Shown: positions 17,326-25,257 of the stretch, piece by piece
How the letters are laid out: every line of letters begins with the position of its first letter
Numbering within the stretch: the stretch's first letter is position 1
Origin: Ruegeria arenilitoris
GTDB lineage: Bacteria; Pseudomonadota; Alphaproteobacteria; Rhodobacterales; Rhodobacteraceae
Direction of reading: 5' to 3'
Length of the DNA: 64,000 bases
Assembly: GCF_013030985.1 (NCBI RefSeq)
Contig: NZ_WPYP01000001.1
Location: 1 to 64,000, forward strand
Position numbers and translations under genes: made by a program
Notes under the pieces: model-generated
Databases searched by the model: none
What the model saw: only the letters and a program-made list of their open reading frames with translations
Told to the model about the DNA's origin: nothing

Positions 17326-17790
17326 TTACACCCCAAGCAGTTCCGGAATTTGATCCAGTATCGCGTGGACCTGCGCTCCGATCTGCGGTGCCTCGGACGC
17401 TCGGGGGCCTGCAATGTTCAGAACCGTGGCCGGGGTGGATTGCAGCCATTCCCGTACCTGATGCACACAAGCCGCCGCTCCATCTCTGACATCAACAACC
17501 AGATGCGGCTTCCCGGCCTCTTCGGCGAATACGACGGTCTGCTGCGTTCCGGGGCTTGCCGACCCATCAACAAAAATCAACGTGGCATCGCTTGAAGCAA
17601 CGTTGCACCGGGTTCTTACCACAACATTTTCGGAGTCCGTCTCGGTCAGGCCGGTGAAGTGCTCAGGAATTCTGCCCGATTCATTCGTGCGGCCTTTGGG
17701 AACCCAGCCGCCATAGGTCAGTCCGTTTTGCCGTGCGAATTCCAATGCCGTCATATCCACGCCGGTTTGCCCGCCTGAGACGATTTTCAT
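17326..17790 (-). CDS. YpsA-related SLOG-domain protein (putative molybdenum carrier)
   Basis: A 154-residue cytoplasmic protein with a Rossmann-like fold. It begins MKIVSGGQTGVDMTALEFA, the nucleotide/ligand-binding glycine motif of the cpYpsA-related SLOG family that Pfam labels putative molybdenum carrier. GGWVPKGRTNESGRIP and DATLIFVDGSASPGTQQTV are further family blocks. The reading frame stays open 69 codons upstream, but the family start and an AGGAAAGG ribosome site support ATG 17790. Biochemical function in the family is unsettled (nucleotide-derivative or molybdate binding). It converges on the amidase-like gene with a 3-bp gap and is divergent from the MATE exporter. Confidence 0.75.
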   Translation of the reverse strand: MKIVSGGQTGVDMTALEFARQNGLTYGGWVPKGRTNESGRIPEHFTGLTETDSENVVVRTRCNVASSDATLIFVDGSASPGTQQTVVFAEEAGKPHLVVDVRDGAAACVHQVREWLQSTPATVLNIAGPRASEAPQIGAQVHAILDQIPELLGV

Positions 17791-18027
17791 AGCTGATACC
17801 TTTCCTGAGAAGAGCTTAGCCAGCCAACGCCATCCCGGGAACCGTTGGAGTTCAGGATTTGTGCCGCAGGGTTGATACCCGAACCTCTGAGCCGCCTGGT
17901 TGACCACAGGATGCCAAAGCCTGCGCCGGTGTCCGAGTGGCATCATGAGCACGCAGTTCTGATTGCCGTTGCATCCCCGAAGGAAACGCGGGCACATTGG
18001 CCAGAGAGGGCAGAGGCTGAACTACAC

Positions 18028-19431
18028 ATGGCAACACAATCCGAAGGTAGAGCGGTCTTTCTGACAGGCAGCTTGATGGGCCACGTCACCCGCATGTCGC
18101 TGACCACCAGCATTGGCCTGATGGCGATTTTCGCGGTGGACTTTGTCGATATGATCTTCATTTCGATGCTGGGCAACGATGCTCTGGCCGCTGCGGTCGG
18201 TTATGCCGGGACGCTGTTGTTCTTCACCAACTCGATCAATGTCGGTCTGTCGATCGCTGCCGGCGCTTTGGTGGCGCGGCAGCTCGGGGCCGGTCGACAT
18301 GAGCAAGCGCGCCAATTCGGCACCAGCGTCGCGGTTCTGGGGGCTCTGGTCGGGTTGGTTGTCTCTGTGACCGTCCTGTTCAATCTGACATTTTGCCTGT
18401 CCTTGCTGGGCGCGGAAGGTGAGGTGCTGCGTCTGGCGGTCCGCTATGTGTCGATCATCCTGCCGACCATGTGGGTGATGGCAGTTGCCATGACCGGCAT
18501 GGCGGTGTTGCGCGCTTATGGGGATGCGAGACGCTCGATGCAGGCCACGATTTACGGCGGGGTTGCAAACGCAGTGCTTGATCCGATCCTGATCTTTGCC
18601 GTTGGGTTGGGGCTGGACGGGGCGGCCATCGCCTCGGTCATTGCGCGGATCTGCATGTTGGTTGCGGCGGTCAGACCGGCAGTGCGCGTGCATCGTGGTT
18701 TCGCTCGACCATCGCTGCGGCAATTGGCGTTAGATGTCAGACCTGTTCGCGCGATTGCCGTGCCCGCTGTCCTGACCAATATCGCCACGCCTATCGGCAA
18801 CGCCATTGTCATTCGCGAAATCGCGCAGTTCGGAACGGAAGCTGTGGCTGGCATGGCGGTGATCGGACGGCTGATGCCGGTGGCGTTTTCGGTTGTGTTC
18901 GCGCTGTCCGGGGCCATCGGACCAATTGTTGGACAGAACTTCGGTGCAGGGCAGTATGACCGCGTGAAAGCGACCTTTCTGGCGGGTGTGAAATTCACCG
19001 CCGTTTATGTCTGCCTGATGGCGGCCACTCTGTTCGTGCTGCGCGCGCCGATTGCCGATCTGTTTCAGGCGCAGGGGCAGACACGGGCGTTGATCTATCT
19101 GTTTTGTGGGCCGCTGGCCTTGGCCTCATTCTTCAACGGGGTGATCTTTGTCGCGAATGCCAGTTTCAACAATCTGGGCTATCCGGTGTATTCGACCTGG
19201 GTGAACTGGGGGCGGCATACGCTGGGTACATGGCCCTTTGCCGTTGCCGGGGCCTATATCGCAGGCGCGCCCGGGGTGCTGTTGGGGCAGGCGTTAGGAG
19301 GGGTCATCTTCGCCGTGATCTGCTGGATTCTGGTCCGACGGGTTGTTGTGAATCTGGCCGCGCCGCAACCCGCCGATCCGTTCGCCGGGCAGAACCGGTT
19401 GCAAGCCCTGTTTGGGCGCCGCGGCTGGTAA
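18028..19431 (+). CDS. MATE-family multidrug/metabolite efflux protein
   Basis: A 467-residue inner-membrane antiporter with about 12 transmembrane helices. The duplicated MATE architecture is visible: SLMGHVTRMSLTTSIGLMAI opens the first half and VRAIAVPAVLTNIATPIGNA the second, with FALSGAIGPIVGQNFGAGQY in the second half. The frame is open from 17845, but residues before ATG 18028 are not hydrophobic and the shorter form has the standard family length. Substrate unknown. The gene ends 5 bp before the convergent M56 peptidase gene. Confidence 0.88.
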   Translation: MATQSEGRAVFLTGSLMGHVTRMSLTTSIGLMAIFAVDFVDMIFISMLGNDALAAAVGYAGTLLFFTNSINVGLSIAAGALVARQLGAGRHEQARQFGTSVAVLGALVGLVVSVTVLFNLTFCLSLLGAEGEVLRLAVRYVSIILPTMWVMAVAMTGMAVLRAYGDARRSMQATIYGGVANAVLDPILIFAVGLGLDGAAIASVIARICMLVAAVRPAVRVHRGFARPSLRQLALDVRPVRAIAVPAVLTNIATPIGNAIVIREIAQFGTEAVAGMAVIGRLMPVAFSVVFALSGAIGPIVGQNFGAGQYDRVKATFLAGVKFTAVYVCLMAATLFVLRAPIADLFQAQGQTRALIYLFCGPLALASFFNGVIFVANASFNNLGYPVYSTWVNWGRHTLGTWPFAVAGAYIAGAPGVLLGQALGGVIFAVICWILVRRVVVNLAAPQPADPFAGQNRLQALFGRRGW

Positions 19432-19436
19432 GCAGG

Positions 19437-20534
19437 TCAGTTGCCCTGATTTCGCGCTTCCAGTCGTTCAAGGTTGACCACGGTCGACAGCATCAGGCGA
19501 TCATGGCTCCAATCCTCGGTCTGTTGGACTGATGCGGCGGCCAACCCAAGGATCAGCGCGAACAGGATCGTCAGACCGAGGAACATGAACGGCATCGACG
19601 ATTGCATCGCAGGCGCATCCGCCAACGCTATCACCCGTTGCCGCAGAACGCGTTTCGCCTTGCCACCGGTGACCAGAGCCACGTTGAGAACACGCGGGCT
19701 GCCGCGCGTGACGGTACGGGCGCAATAATCCAGCAGGCACTTGGTATAATCGTGCGCATCGATGTTCTTGCGGGCCACGACCGACTGATCGCAGGCCAGT
19801 TCGCGCAGGCGGTCGAACTGGTATTTCAGTATCAGGTAGGCGGGGTTCCAGAACAGAAGGGGGCGCAATAGTTCGAACCCAAGCTCCCACTCAACGTCCC
19901 CGGCGCGCACGTGCTGAAGCTCATGCGCAAGGGCGAACCGCAGCTCACGCGGGGTGTCCAGAAGGTGGCTGGGCAGCACGACATGACGCCGGCGCAGACC
20001 TCGAACCGCGAAGGGTACAGAGATGCGGTCGGACAGGCGGATATCCACCTTCGCCGAGCGGCGCCACAAAAAGCTGGTGTTGACCGTCTCGCGGATCGCC
20101 AGCCCGTCGCGGATCACGCGCAGGGCATAGATCAGCGACGCAAACGCCATCATCACAAGGATCGCGGATACAATCGAATGATCACCACTGAACAACACCT
20201 CGACCCAGCGTTGGCGCGTGTTCAGCAGCGCCTCGAACTGGGTGGCGGGCATGGCTATGTCACCGCGCAGATAGGCCGCCACGGCGATGTCTCCGATCGC
20301 CACGGTGCCTTTGGCCTGAGTGATTGTGGCCAGCGCAGATATGCCAAGCGCCAGCAATGGGCTGACTACGATACACATGCATAGCGCTTTGAGCGCCCGC
20401 AGCTGTGCCACAAACCCGTGGCTGAGTGAGGTCCGGGACAGAAGCGCCCGCGCAACCAGCCAGAGAATTGCAGCCAGGCCGAGAACAAGATTCCATTCCA
20501 GATACGCGTCGAGAACCGGTTTAACCGCTGTCAT
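19437..20534 (-). CDS. M56-family membrane metallopeptidase (BlaR1/MecR1-like)
   Basis: A 365-residue membrane protein with about four transmembrane helices (about 13-31, 50-70, 121-140, 310-335) and a zinc-peptidase motif HELQH at residues 204-208; RELACDQ about 40 residues later supplies a candidate third ligand (Glu245). In BlaR1/MecR1 this domain cleaves the repressor BlaI/MecI. Here the C-terminal penicillin-binding sensor domain is absent, so the signal must differ from beta-lactam binding. The start overlaps the end of the BlaI-like gene (20521-20534), the standard arrangement of such pairs. Confidence 0.85.
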   Translation of the reverse strand: MTAVKPVLDAYLEWNLVLGLAAILWLVARALLSRTSLSHGFVAQLRALKALCMCIVVSPLLALGISALATITQAKGTVAIGDIAVAAYLRGDIAMPATQFEALLNTRQRWVEVLFSGDHSIVSAILVMMAFASLIYALRVIRDGLAIRETVNTSFLWRRSAKVDIRLSDRISVPFAVRGLRRRHVVLPSHLLDTPRELRFALAHELQHVRAGDVEWELGFELLRPLLFWNPAYLILKYQFDRLRELACDQSVVARKNIDAHDYTKCLLDYCARTVTRGSPRVLNVALVTGGKAKRVLRQRVIALADAPAMQSSMPFMFLGLTILFALILGLAAASVQQTEDWSHDRLMLSTVVNLERLEARNQGN

Positions 20535-20916
20535 TTTGCAGCCTCCTCTCTACCAGTGCCCGAATTTCCTCCAGATCGGCTTCGCTGAGGCCCGCATCGT
20601 CAACCAGACGCGCGACCAGCGTGGCAGGTGTGTCGTCGAACAGGGTCCGCGACAGGTTCTGCAGCGACCGTGCCTGATATCTGTCTTTCTCCAGAAGCGG
20701 CGTATAGATCAGCGTTTTTCCGTCCTTATGGCTTTCGACAAACCCCTTGTCGTCGAGAATCCGCAGGATGGTTGCGCCGGACGTATAGGCCAGGTTGCGT
20801 TCTGGCGGCAGGCGATCAAGCACGTCACGGACCGAGCCCCGACCCAGCGCCCAGAGCTCGTTCATGAACTCAAGTTCCACTTCGGTCAGCAGGTTTGTTG
20901 TTTTCTTTTTTCGCAT
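20521..20916 (-). CDS. BlaI/MecI-family transcriptional repressor
   Basis: A 131-residue winged-helix repressor of the penicillinase-repressor family. The conserved N-terminus LTEVELEFMNELWALGRGSV and the recognition-helix region YTSGATILRILDDKGFVES are intact, with a helical dimerisation tail (SEADLEEIRALVERRL). A TTG six codons upstream is also in frame; the ATG at 20914-20916 is preferred. The gene is co-transcribed and overlapping with the M56 peptidase, which probably inactivates it by cleavage. Regulated targets are not evident in the window; the nearby MATE exporter is a candidate by position only. Confidence 0.87.
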   Translation of the reverse strand: MRKKKTTNLLTEVELEFMNELWALGRGSVRDVLDRLPPERNLAYTSGATILRILDDKGFVESHKDGKTLIYTPLLEKDRYQARSLQNLSRTLFDDTPATLVARLVDDAGLSEADLEEIRALVERRLQNDSG

Positions 20917-20982
20917 CGGTCTTTCGTGTCGCAATTTTTAGTATGCCTGACAGACAAGCATCCTTTCGCTGTTTCGCAAAGC

Positions 20983-21384
20983 TTAAACTTTCCAGAAGAC
21001 GAAGATGCCCCAGCCGATGGACAGGAAAAGTGGCGTCCAGACGGGCTGGCCCACCAACCCGAGCCAAGCCAGGAAGATATAGGCCGAACCCAACAGGGTG
21101 ATGAACAACCGGTCGCCCAACGTGGTTGTCAGGCCCAGTATACCGCGCCGCTCGATCCCGTCGCGGTACCTGAATCCTTCCAGCACGCCAATCAGGGCGA
21201 TGGCCGAGAAGATGCCCACGAACACGGCCAGTGTCGCCGGGGTCCAGGCCATCCAGAAATCGGGCCACAGGGGATCGGTCCAGGAAAAGCCTTTTTCCAC
21301 TTGCTGGCCGACATTGCCCCATCCCGCCTGCTGGGCAAAAGCCGTCGAGGGTAGAAAGGGAAGGGTGAGAAGAAGTTTACGCAT
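20983..21384 (-). CDS. glpU: Small membrane protein of glycerol ABC transporter (DUF2160, GlpU-like)
   Basis: A 133-residue membrane protein with a signal-like N-terminus (MRKLLLTLPFLPSTAFAQQ) and three hydrophobic segments (ATLAVFVGIFSAIALIGVLE, FITLLGSAYIFLAWLGLVG, LFLSIGWGIFVFW). It matches the DUF2160 family, which sits in glpSTPQUV glycerol-uptake operons of Rhizobiales and relatives. Two starts are possible: a GTG at 21396 that overlaps the permease stop, and the ATG at 21384 with GAGG six bases upstream; I chose the latter. Last gene of the leftward operon. Its exact role in transport is unknown. Confidence 0.8.
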   Translation of the reverse strand: MRKLLLTLPFLPSTAFAQQAGWGNVGQQVEKGFSWTDPLWPDFWMAWTPATLAVFVGIFSAIALIGVLEGFRYRDGIERRGILGLTTTLGDRLFITLLGSAYIFLAWLGLVGQPVWTPLFLSIGWGIFVFWKV

Positions 21385-21392
21385 ATCGAACC

Positions 21393-22190
21393 TCACACAC
21401 GTCCCATCGCGAAACCGCGCGCGATGTAGTTGCGGACAAACCAGATGACGATGGCGCCGGGGATGATGGTCAGGGTCCCGGCAGCGGCCAGCAGGCCGAG
21501 TTCATATCCGGCGCTGGAGGCTGTACGGGTCATCACGGCGGCGATGGGTTTGGCCTCGACCGCCGTCAGGGTTTTGGCCAGCAGCATCTCGACCCATGAG
21601 AACATGAAGCAGAAGAACGCCGCGACGCCAACACCCGCTTTGATGTTGGGCAGGAAGATCGTCACGAAGAACCGCGGAAAAGAATAGCCGTCGACATAGG
21701 CCGTCTCGTCCAGTTCCTTCGGGATGCCGCGCATGAAGCCTTCCAAGATCCACACCGCTAGAGGCACATTGAACAGTGTGTGCGCCAGCGCCACGGCCAG
21801 ATAGGTGTCGAACAGGTGGATCGACGAATAGAGCTGGAAGAACGGCAGCGCGAACACGGCCGCCGGGGCCATCCGGTTGGTCAGCAACCAGAAGAACAGC
21901 TGTTTGTCCCCCAGGAACCGATAGCGCGAGAACGCATAGGCCGCAGGTAGCGCCACACAGACCGACAGCACCGTGTTTATCGTCACGTAGATGATCGAGT
22001 TGACGTAGCCCCAGTACCACGTCGGATCGGTGAAGATGGTGATGTAATTCTCCAGCGTAAAGGTCTGGGGAAACAGGGAAAAGCCCGACAGGATCTCGTT
22101 CGTGGTCTTGAAGGACATCGCCACCAGCCAATAGATCGGCAGCATCAGGAACGCGATATAGAGGATCGGGATGAGGGATCGCTTCTTCAT
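21393..22190 (-). CDS. glpQ: Glycerol-type ABC transporter permease
   Basis: A 265-residue inner-membrane permease of the CUT1/MalG type with six transmembrane helices. It opens with LIPILYIAFLMLPIYWLVAM and carries the cytoplasmic EAA loop ELDETAYVDGYSFPRFFVTI about 75 residues from the C-terminus. The start overlaps the other permease by four bases (22187-22190). With GlpP it should form the membrane channel of a glycerol importer; the assignment rests on the complete GlpS-T-P-Q-U-V gene complement around it. Confidence 0.85.
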   Translation of the reverse strand: MKKRSLIPILYIAFLMLPIYWLVAMSFKTTNEILSGFSLFPQTFTLENYITIFTDPTWYWGYVNSIIYVTINTVLSVCVALPAAYAFSRYRFLGDKQLFFWLLTNRMAPAAVFALPFFQLYSSIHLFDTYLAVALAHTLFNVPLAVWILEGFMRGIPKELDETAYVDGYSFPRFFVTIFLPNIKAGVGVAAFFCFMFSWVEMLLAKTLTAVEAKPIAAVMTRTASSAGYELGLLAAAGTLTIIPGAIVIWFVRNYIARGFAMGRV

Positions 22191-23050
22191 TGCGCGTCAT
22201 CCTTTGTCATCAGAGTGTAGAAGACCCAGCTAACCAGCAGCGTGATGGCGAAATAGATCAGGCTCATCGCCGCCGCAGGGCCAAGGTCGAACTGTCCCAG
22301 CGCGATCTTCACAAGGTCGATCGACAGCAAGGTGGTTGAGTTGCCGGGTCCGCCGCCGGTCAGAACGAAGGGCTCGGTATAGATATTGAAACTGTCCATG
22401 AAACGCAGAAGCACGGCGATGGTCAGGACGGTTTTCATCTTGGGCAGCTGGATATAGCGGAATACAGACCATGGGCTGGCACCGTCGATCTTGGCGGCTT
22501 GGTAATAGGCATCCGGGATCGACACGAGGCCCGCGTAGCAGAGCAAGACAACAAGCGACGTCCAATGCCAGACATCCATGACAACGACTGTGATCCAGGC
22601 CGACAGGGGCTGTTGCGTCATGTCATAGTTGATGCCCAGAACGTCATTCAGGAAATACCCCAGCAGGCCGATCTTGGGCAGGGTGAAGATGTTCCACATC
22701 GACCCGACCACGTTCCACGGGATCAGCATCGGCAGGGCCATCAGCACCAGACAGACCGGCACCCAGAACCCTTTGCGCGGCATCGACAGGGCCACGATGA
22801 TGCCCAGCGGCACCTCGATCAGCAGGATCAGGAAGGTGAACAGGAACTGCCGCCCCAAAGCAGCCTGGAACCGGTCAGAGCGCAGGATTTGTTCGAACCA
22901 GCCCAGGCCTTCCCAGAAGAACTGGTTGTTGCCGAAGGTTTCCTGAACCGAGTAGTTGACGACCGTCATCATCGGCACCAGCGCGTTGAACGCGACCAGT
23001 GCCAGAACTGGCAGGACAAAGAACCATGCCTTTTGGTTTTCCGTTCTCAT
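22187..23050 (-). CDS. glpP: Glycerol-type ABC transporter permease
   Basis: A 287-residue MalF/UgpA-type permease. N-terminal helix AWFFVLPVLALVAFNALVPM is followed by a periplasmic loop (YSVQETFGNNQFFWEG) and then the core domain with the EAA motif DAYYQAAKIDGASPWSVFRY. It overlaps the downstream permease gene by four bases and its own start overlaps the ATPase stop (23047-23050), consistent with tight coupling of subunit production. Confidence 0.86.
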   Translation of the reverse strand: MRTENQKAWFFVLPVLALVAFNALVPMMTVVNYSVQETFGNNQFFWEGLGWFEQILRSDRFQAALGRQFLFTFLILLIEVPLGIIVALSMPRKGFWVPVCLVLMALPMLIPWNVVGSMWNIFTLPKIGLLGYFLNDVLGINYDMTQQPLSAWITVVVMDVWHWTSLVVLLCYAGLVSIPDAYYQAAKIDGASPWSVFRYIQLPKMKTVLTIAVLLRFMDSFNIYTEPFVLTGGGPGNSTTLLSIDLVKIALGQFDLGPAAAMSLIYFAITLLVSWVFYTLMTKDDAQ

Positions 23051-24123
23051 TGCACCCGCTCCTCGGTTGCGATCCAGCCGTCGCGGTAGACGCGGGATTG
23101 TTCCGGTTTGAATTGCAGGAAGACCTGCGAGCCCGGCTCGGGTACGCTGTGTTCGGTAACGGCCTTTAGGGCCGTGTTGCCGACCATCGCGCTGACGACG
23201 AAATGACGGCCGATATCGGAAACCTTGGTCACATGCGCCGGGATGCCGGTGTCACCAAAGCCCACATATTCAGGGCGGATGCCCAGATCGGTGCGGCCTC
23301 CGTGTCCATGGGTTGGGCCTTCCAGCATAACCTCGTGGCCTTCGAATACTGCCCGGTCGCCTTTGGCTTCGCAGGGTAAGACATTCATGCCGGGTGAGCC
23401 GATGAAGTGGCCGACAAACGTGTGCTGAGGCCGCTCGAACAGCTCAACGGGCGTACCGATCTGCACAACTTCGCCTTCCTGCATCACAACGACCTCATCG
23501 GCGAAGGTCAGCGCTTCGGTTTGGTCGTGTGTCACATAGATCATTGTGGCCCTGACGCGCTGGTGCAGCTCTTTCAGCTTCGACCGCAGTTTCCATTTCA
23601 GATGGGGATCGATCACAGTAAGCGGCTCATCAAACATCACCGCGTTCACGTCGTCGCGGACCAGACCACGCCCCATCGAGATTTTCTGCTTGTTGTCCGG
23701 GCTGAGACCACTGGCGCGGGTGTTGAGCATATCTGTGACGTCCAGCATCTCGGCGATCTCATCGACGCGGCGTTTGATCGTTGCCGGGTCAACCCCCCGG
23801 TTTTTCAGCGGAAATGCCAGGTTCTCGCCCACGGTCATCGTGTCGTAGATCACCGGGAACTGGAACACCTGTGCGATGTTGCGCTGATCGGGGGGAAGGG
23901 CGGTCACGTCCCGGTCGTCGAACAAGATTTGCCCTTCGGACGGCGTCAGCAGGCCCGAGATGATATTGAGCAGCGTGGACTTGCCACAACCGGACGGGCC
24001 AAGCAGCGCATAGGCACCACCATCGCGCCAGGTCACGTCTATTTCCTTCAGCGCGTAGTCCTCGGGGCCTTTCGGCGTCGGCATATAGCTGTGTCGCAGG
24101 TTTGAAAGTTTGATCTGTGCCAT
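23047..24123 (-). CDS. glpT: Glycerol-type ABC transporter ATPase
   Basis: A 358-residue ABC ATPase: Walker A GPSGCGKSTLLN, Walker B VMFDEPLTVIDPH and a C-terminal TOBE-like domain. The signature region reads LSPDNKQKISMGRG instead of the usual LSGGQ, a degenerate C-loop. In the GlpST heteromeric pair, one subunit may therefore provide the composite, less active site; the partner encoded immediately upstream (24125-25174) has an intact LSGGQQQR. The genes are one base apart. Confidence 0.86.
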   Translation of the reverse strand: MAQIKLSNLRHSYMPTPKGPEDYALKEIDVTWRDGGAYALLGPSGCGKSTLLNIISGLLTPSEGQILFDDRDVTALPPDQRNIAQVFQFPVIYDTMTVGENLAFPLKNRGVDPATIKRRVDEIAEMLDVTDMLNTRASGLSPDNKQKISMGRGLVRDDVNAVMFDEPLTVIDPHLKWKLRSKLKELHQRVRATMIYVTHDQTEALTFADEVVVMQEGEVVQIGTPVELFERPQHTFVGHFIGSPGMNVLPCEAKGDRAVFEGHEVMLEGPTHGHGGRTDLGIRPEYVGFGDTGIPAHVTKVSDIGRHFVVSAMVGNTALKAVTEHSVPEPGSQVFLQFKPEQSRVYRDGWIATEERVQ

Positions 24124-24124
24124 G

Positions 24125-25174
24125 TCAGGCCACCCTCTTGCCGTCTTGGCCGAAATACCGGCAATGGGCCGGGTTCATGTAGAAGCTGTGATCTTCTCCG
24201 ACCTGATACGGATGCACGCCCGCGGCGAGTGAAACCCATGCGTCATCGCCGTGTTGGAAATGCGCGCTGGAGTCCGAGCCCGACAGTTCAGTCACAATCA
24301 CGCGGCCCGTCAGCTCCACGTCCGCGTCGGATGTGCGGACGGGGGTCACGCGGTGTGGGCGTACAGCAACCATGTAGTCTCCGTCGGACATGTCTGTGAC
24401 CGACCAGCCGCCTCCGCCTGCCAATTGCGCCTGAGAGCCAGACACGGTGATACGTGCGACATTTATCGGCGGGTCCGAGAAAACACGTGCGGCAGCGATG
24501 TTTTCGGGGTTGCGGTAGATGTCCGCGGTCGGCCCGAACTGAGTAACGCGGCCGTCTTCCATCAGGGCGGTGTAGCCACCCAGCAAAAGGGCCTCTTCGG
24601 GCTCCGAGGTGGCGTAGACCACCACGGCCCCGCGTCCAGCAAACAGGTCAGGCAACTGTTCGCGCAACTCTTCGCGCAGCTTGTAGTCGAGGTTGGCCAG
24701 CGGTTCGTCGAGGAACACCGCGCGGCTTTCCTTTGCAATCGCGCGGGCCAGCGCGGTCCGTTGTTGTTGTCCGCCCGACAGCTCGTGCGGGCGACGGTGC
24801 AGCATCGGGCGCAATTGCAGCAGATCGGCGGCCTCTTCCACGCGACCTTCGATCTCGGATTTTGCCATGCCGGCCACGCGCAATGGCGAGGCGATGTTGT
24901 CGAAAACGGTCATATGAGGGTAGTTCACGAAGAACTGGTGCACCAGGCTGATCTGCCGCTTCTGCGTGTTCAGCTTTGTGACGTCCTGCCCATCCATAAA
25001 GACCTTGCCCGAGGCGATCGGGTCCAGCCCGGCCATCATCTTGATCAGAGAGGTTTTGCCCGATCCCGTCGCGCCCAGCAGCACGTTGAAATGGCCGGTC
25101 TGCAGCGTCAGGTTCGTCGGCTTGATATGGATGACATTGCCAACCCGTTTGGTGGCGTCTTGTAGTTCGATCAT
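24125..25174 (-). CDS. glpS: Glycerol-type ABC transporter ATPase
   Basis: A 349-residue ABC ATPase, partner of the gene directly downstream. It has Walker A GATGSGKTSLIK, an intact signature LSGGQQQRTALARAIA and Walker B AVFLDEPLANLDYK, followed by a TOBE-like domain. The frame runs 22 codons further upstream into the intercistronic hairpin region, so I chose ATG 25174, which starts directly with the family-typical MIELQDATKRV. It is separated from the binding-protein gene by 83 bp that hold two strong dyads. Confidence 0.86.
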   Translation of the reverse strand: MIELQDATKRVGNVIHIKPTNLTLQTGHFNVLLGATGSGKTSLIKMMAGLDPIASGKVFMDGQDVTKLNTQKRQISLVHQFFVNYPHMTVFDNIASPLRVAGMAKSEIEGRVEEAADLLQLRPMLHRRPHELSGGQQQRTALARAIAKESRAVFLDEPLANLDYKLREELREQLPDLFAGRGAVVVYATSEPEEALLLGGYTALMEDGRVTQFGPTADIYRNPENIAAARVFSDPPINVARITVSGSQAQLAGGGGWSVTDMSDGDYMVAVRPHRVTPVRTSDADVELTGRVIVTELSGSDSSAHFQHGDDAWVSLAAGVHPYQVGEDHSFYMNPAHCRYFGQDGKRVA

Positions 25175-25199
25175 GTCCGAAGGTTCCGGTCCTTCAGTG

Positions 25200-25244
25200 C
25201 AGTGCACTGGTCTTTGAGGTGGGGATGCCTGAACCGGCACCCCC
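25200..25244 (-). other. Intercistronic stem-loop between glycerol binding protein and ATPase genes
   Basis: Just after the binding-protein stop, GGGGATGCC (25221-25229) can pair with GGCACCCCC (25236-25244) around a 6-base loop, giving 9 pairs with one G-U. A second 10-bp palindrome CAGTGCACTG follows at 25200-25209. No T-run follows either. This fits a message-stabilising or attenuating element that lets the binding protein be made in excess. Confidence 0.5.
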
Positions 25245-25257
25245 AGGTTTCAATGGT

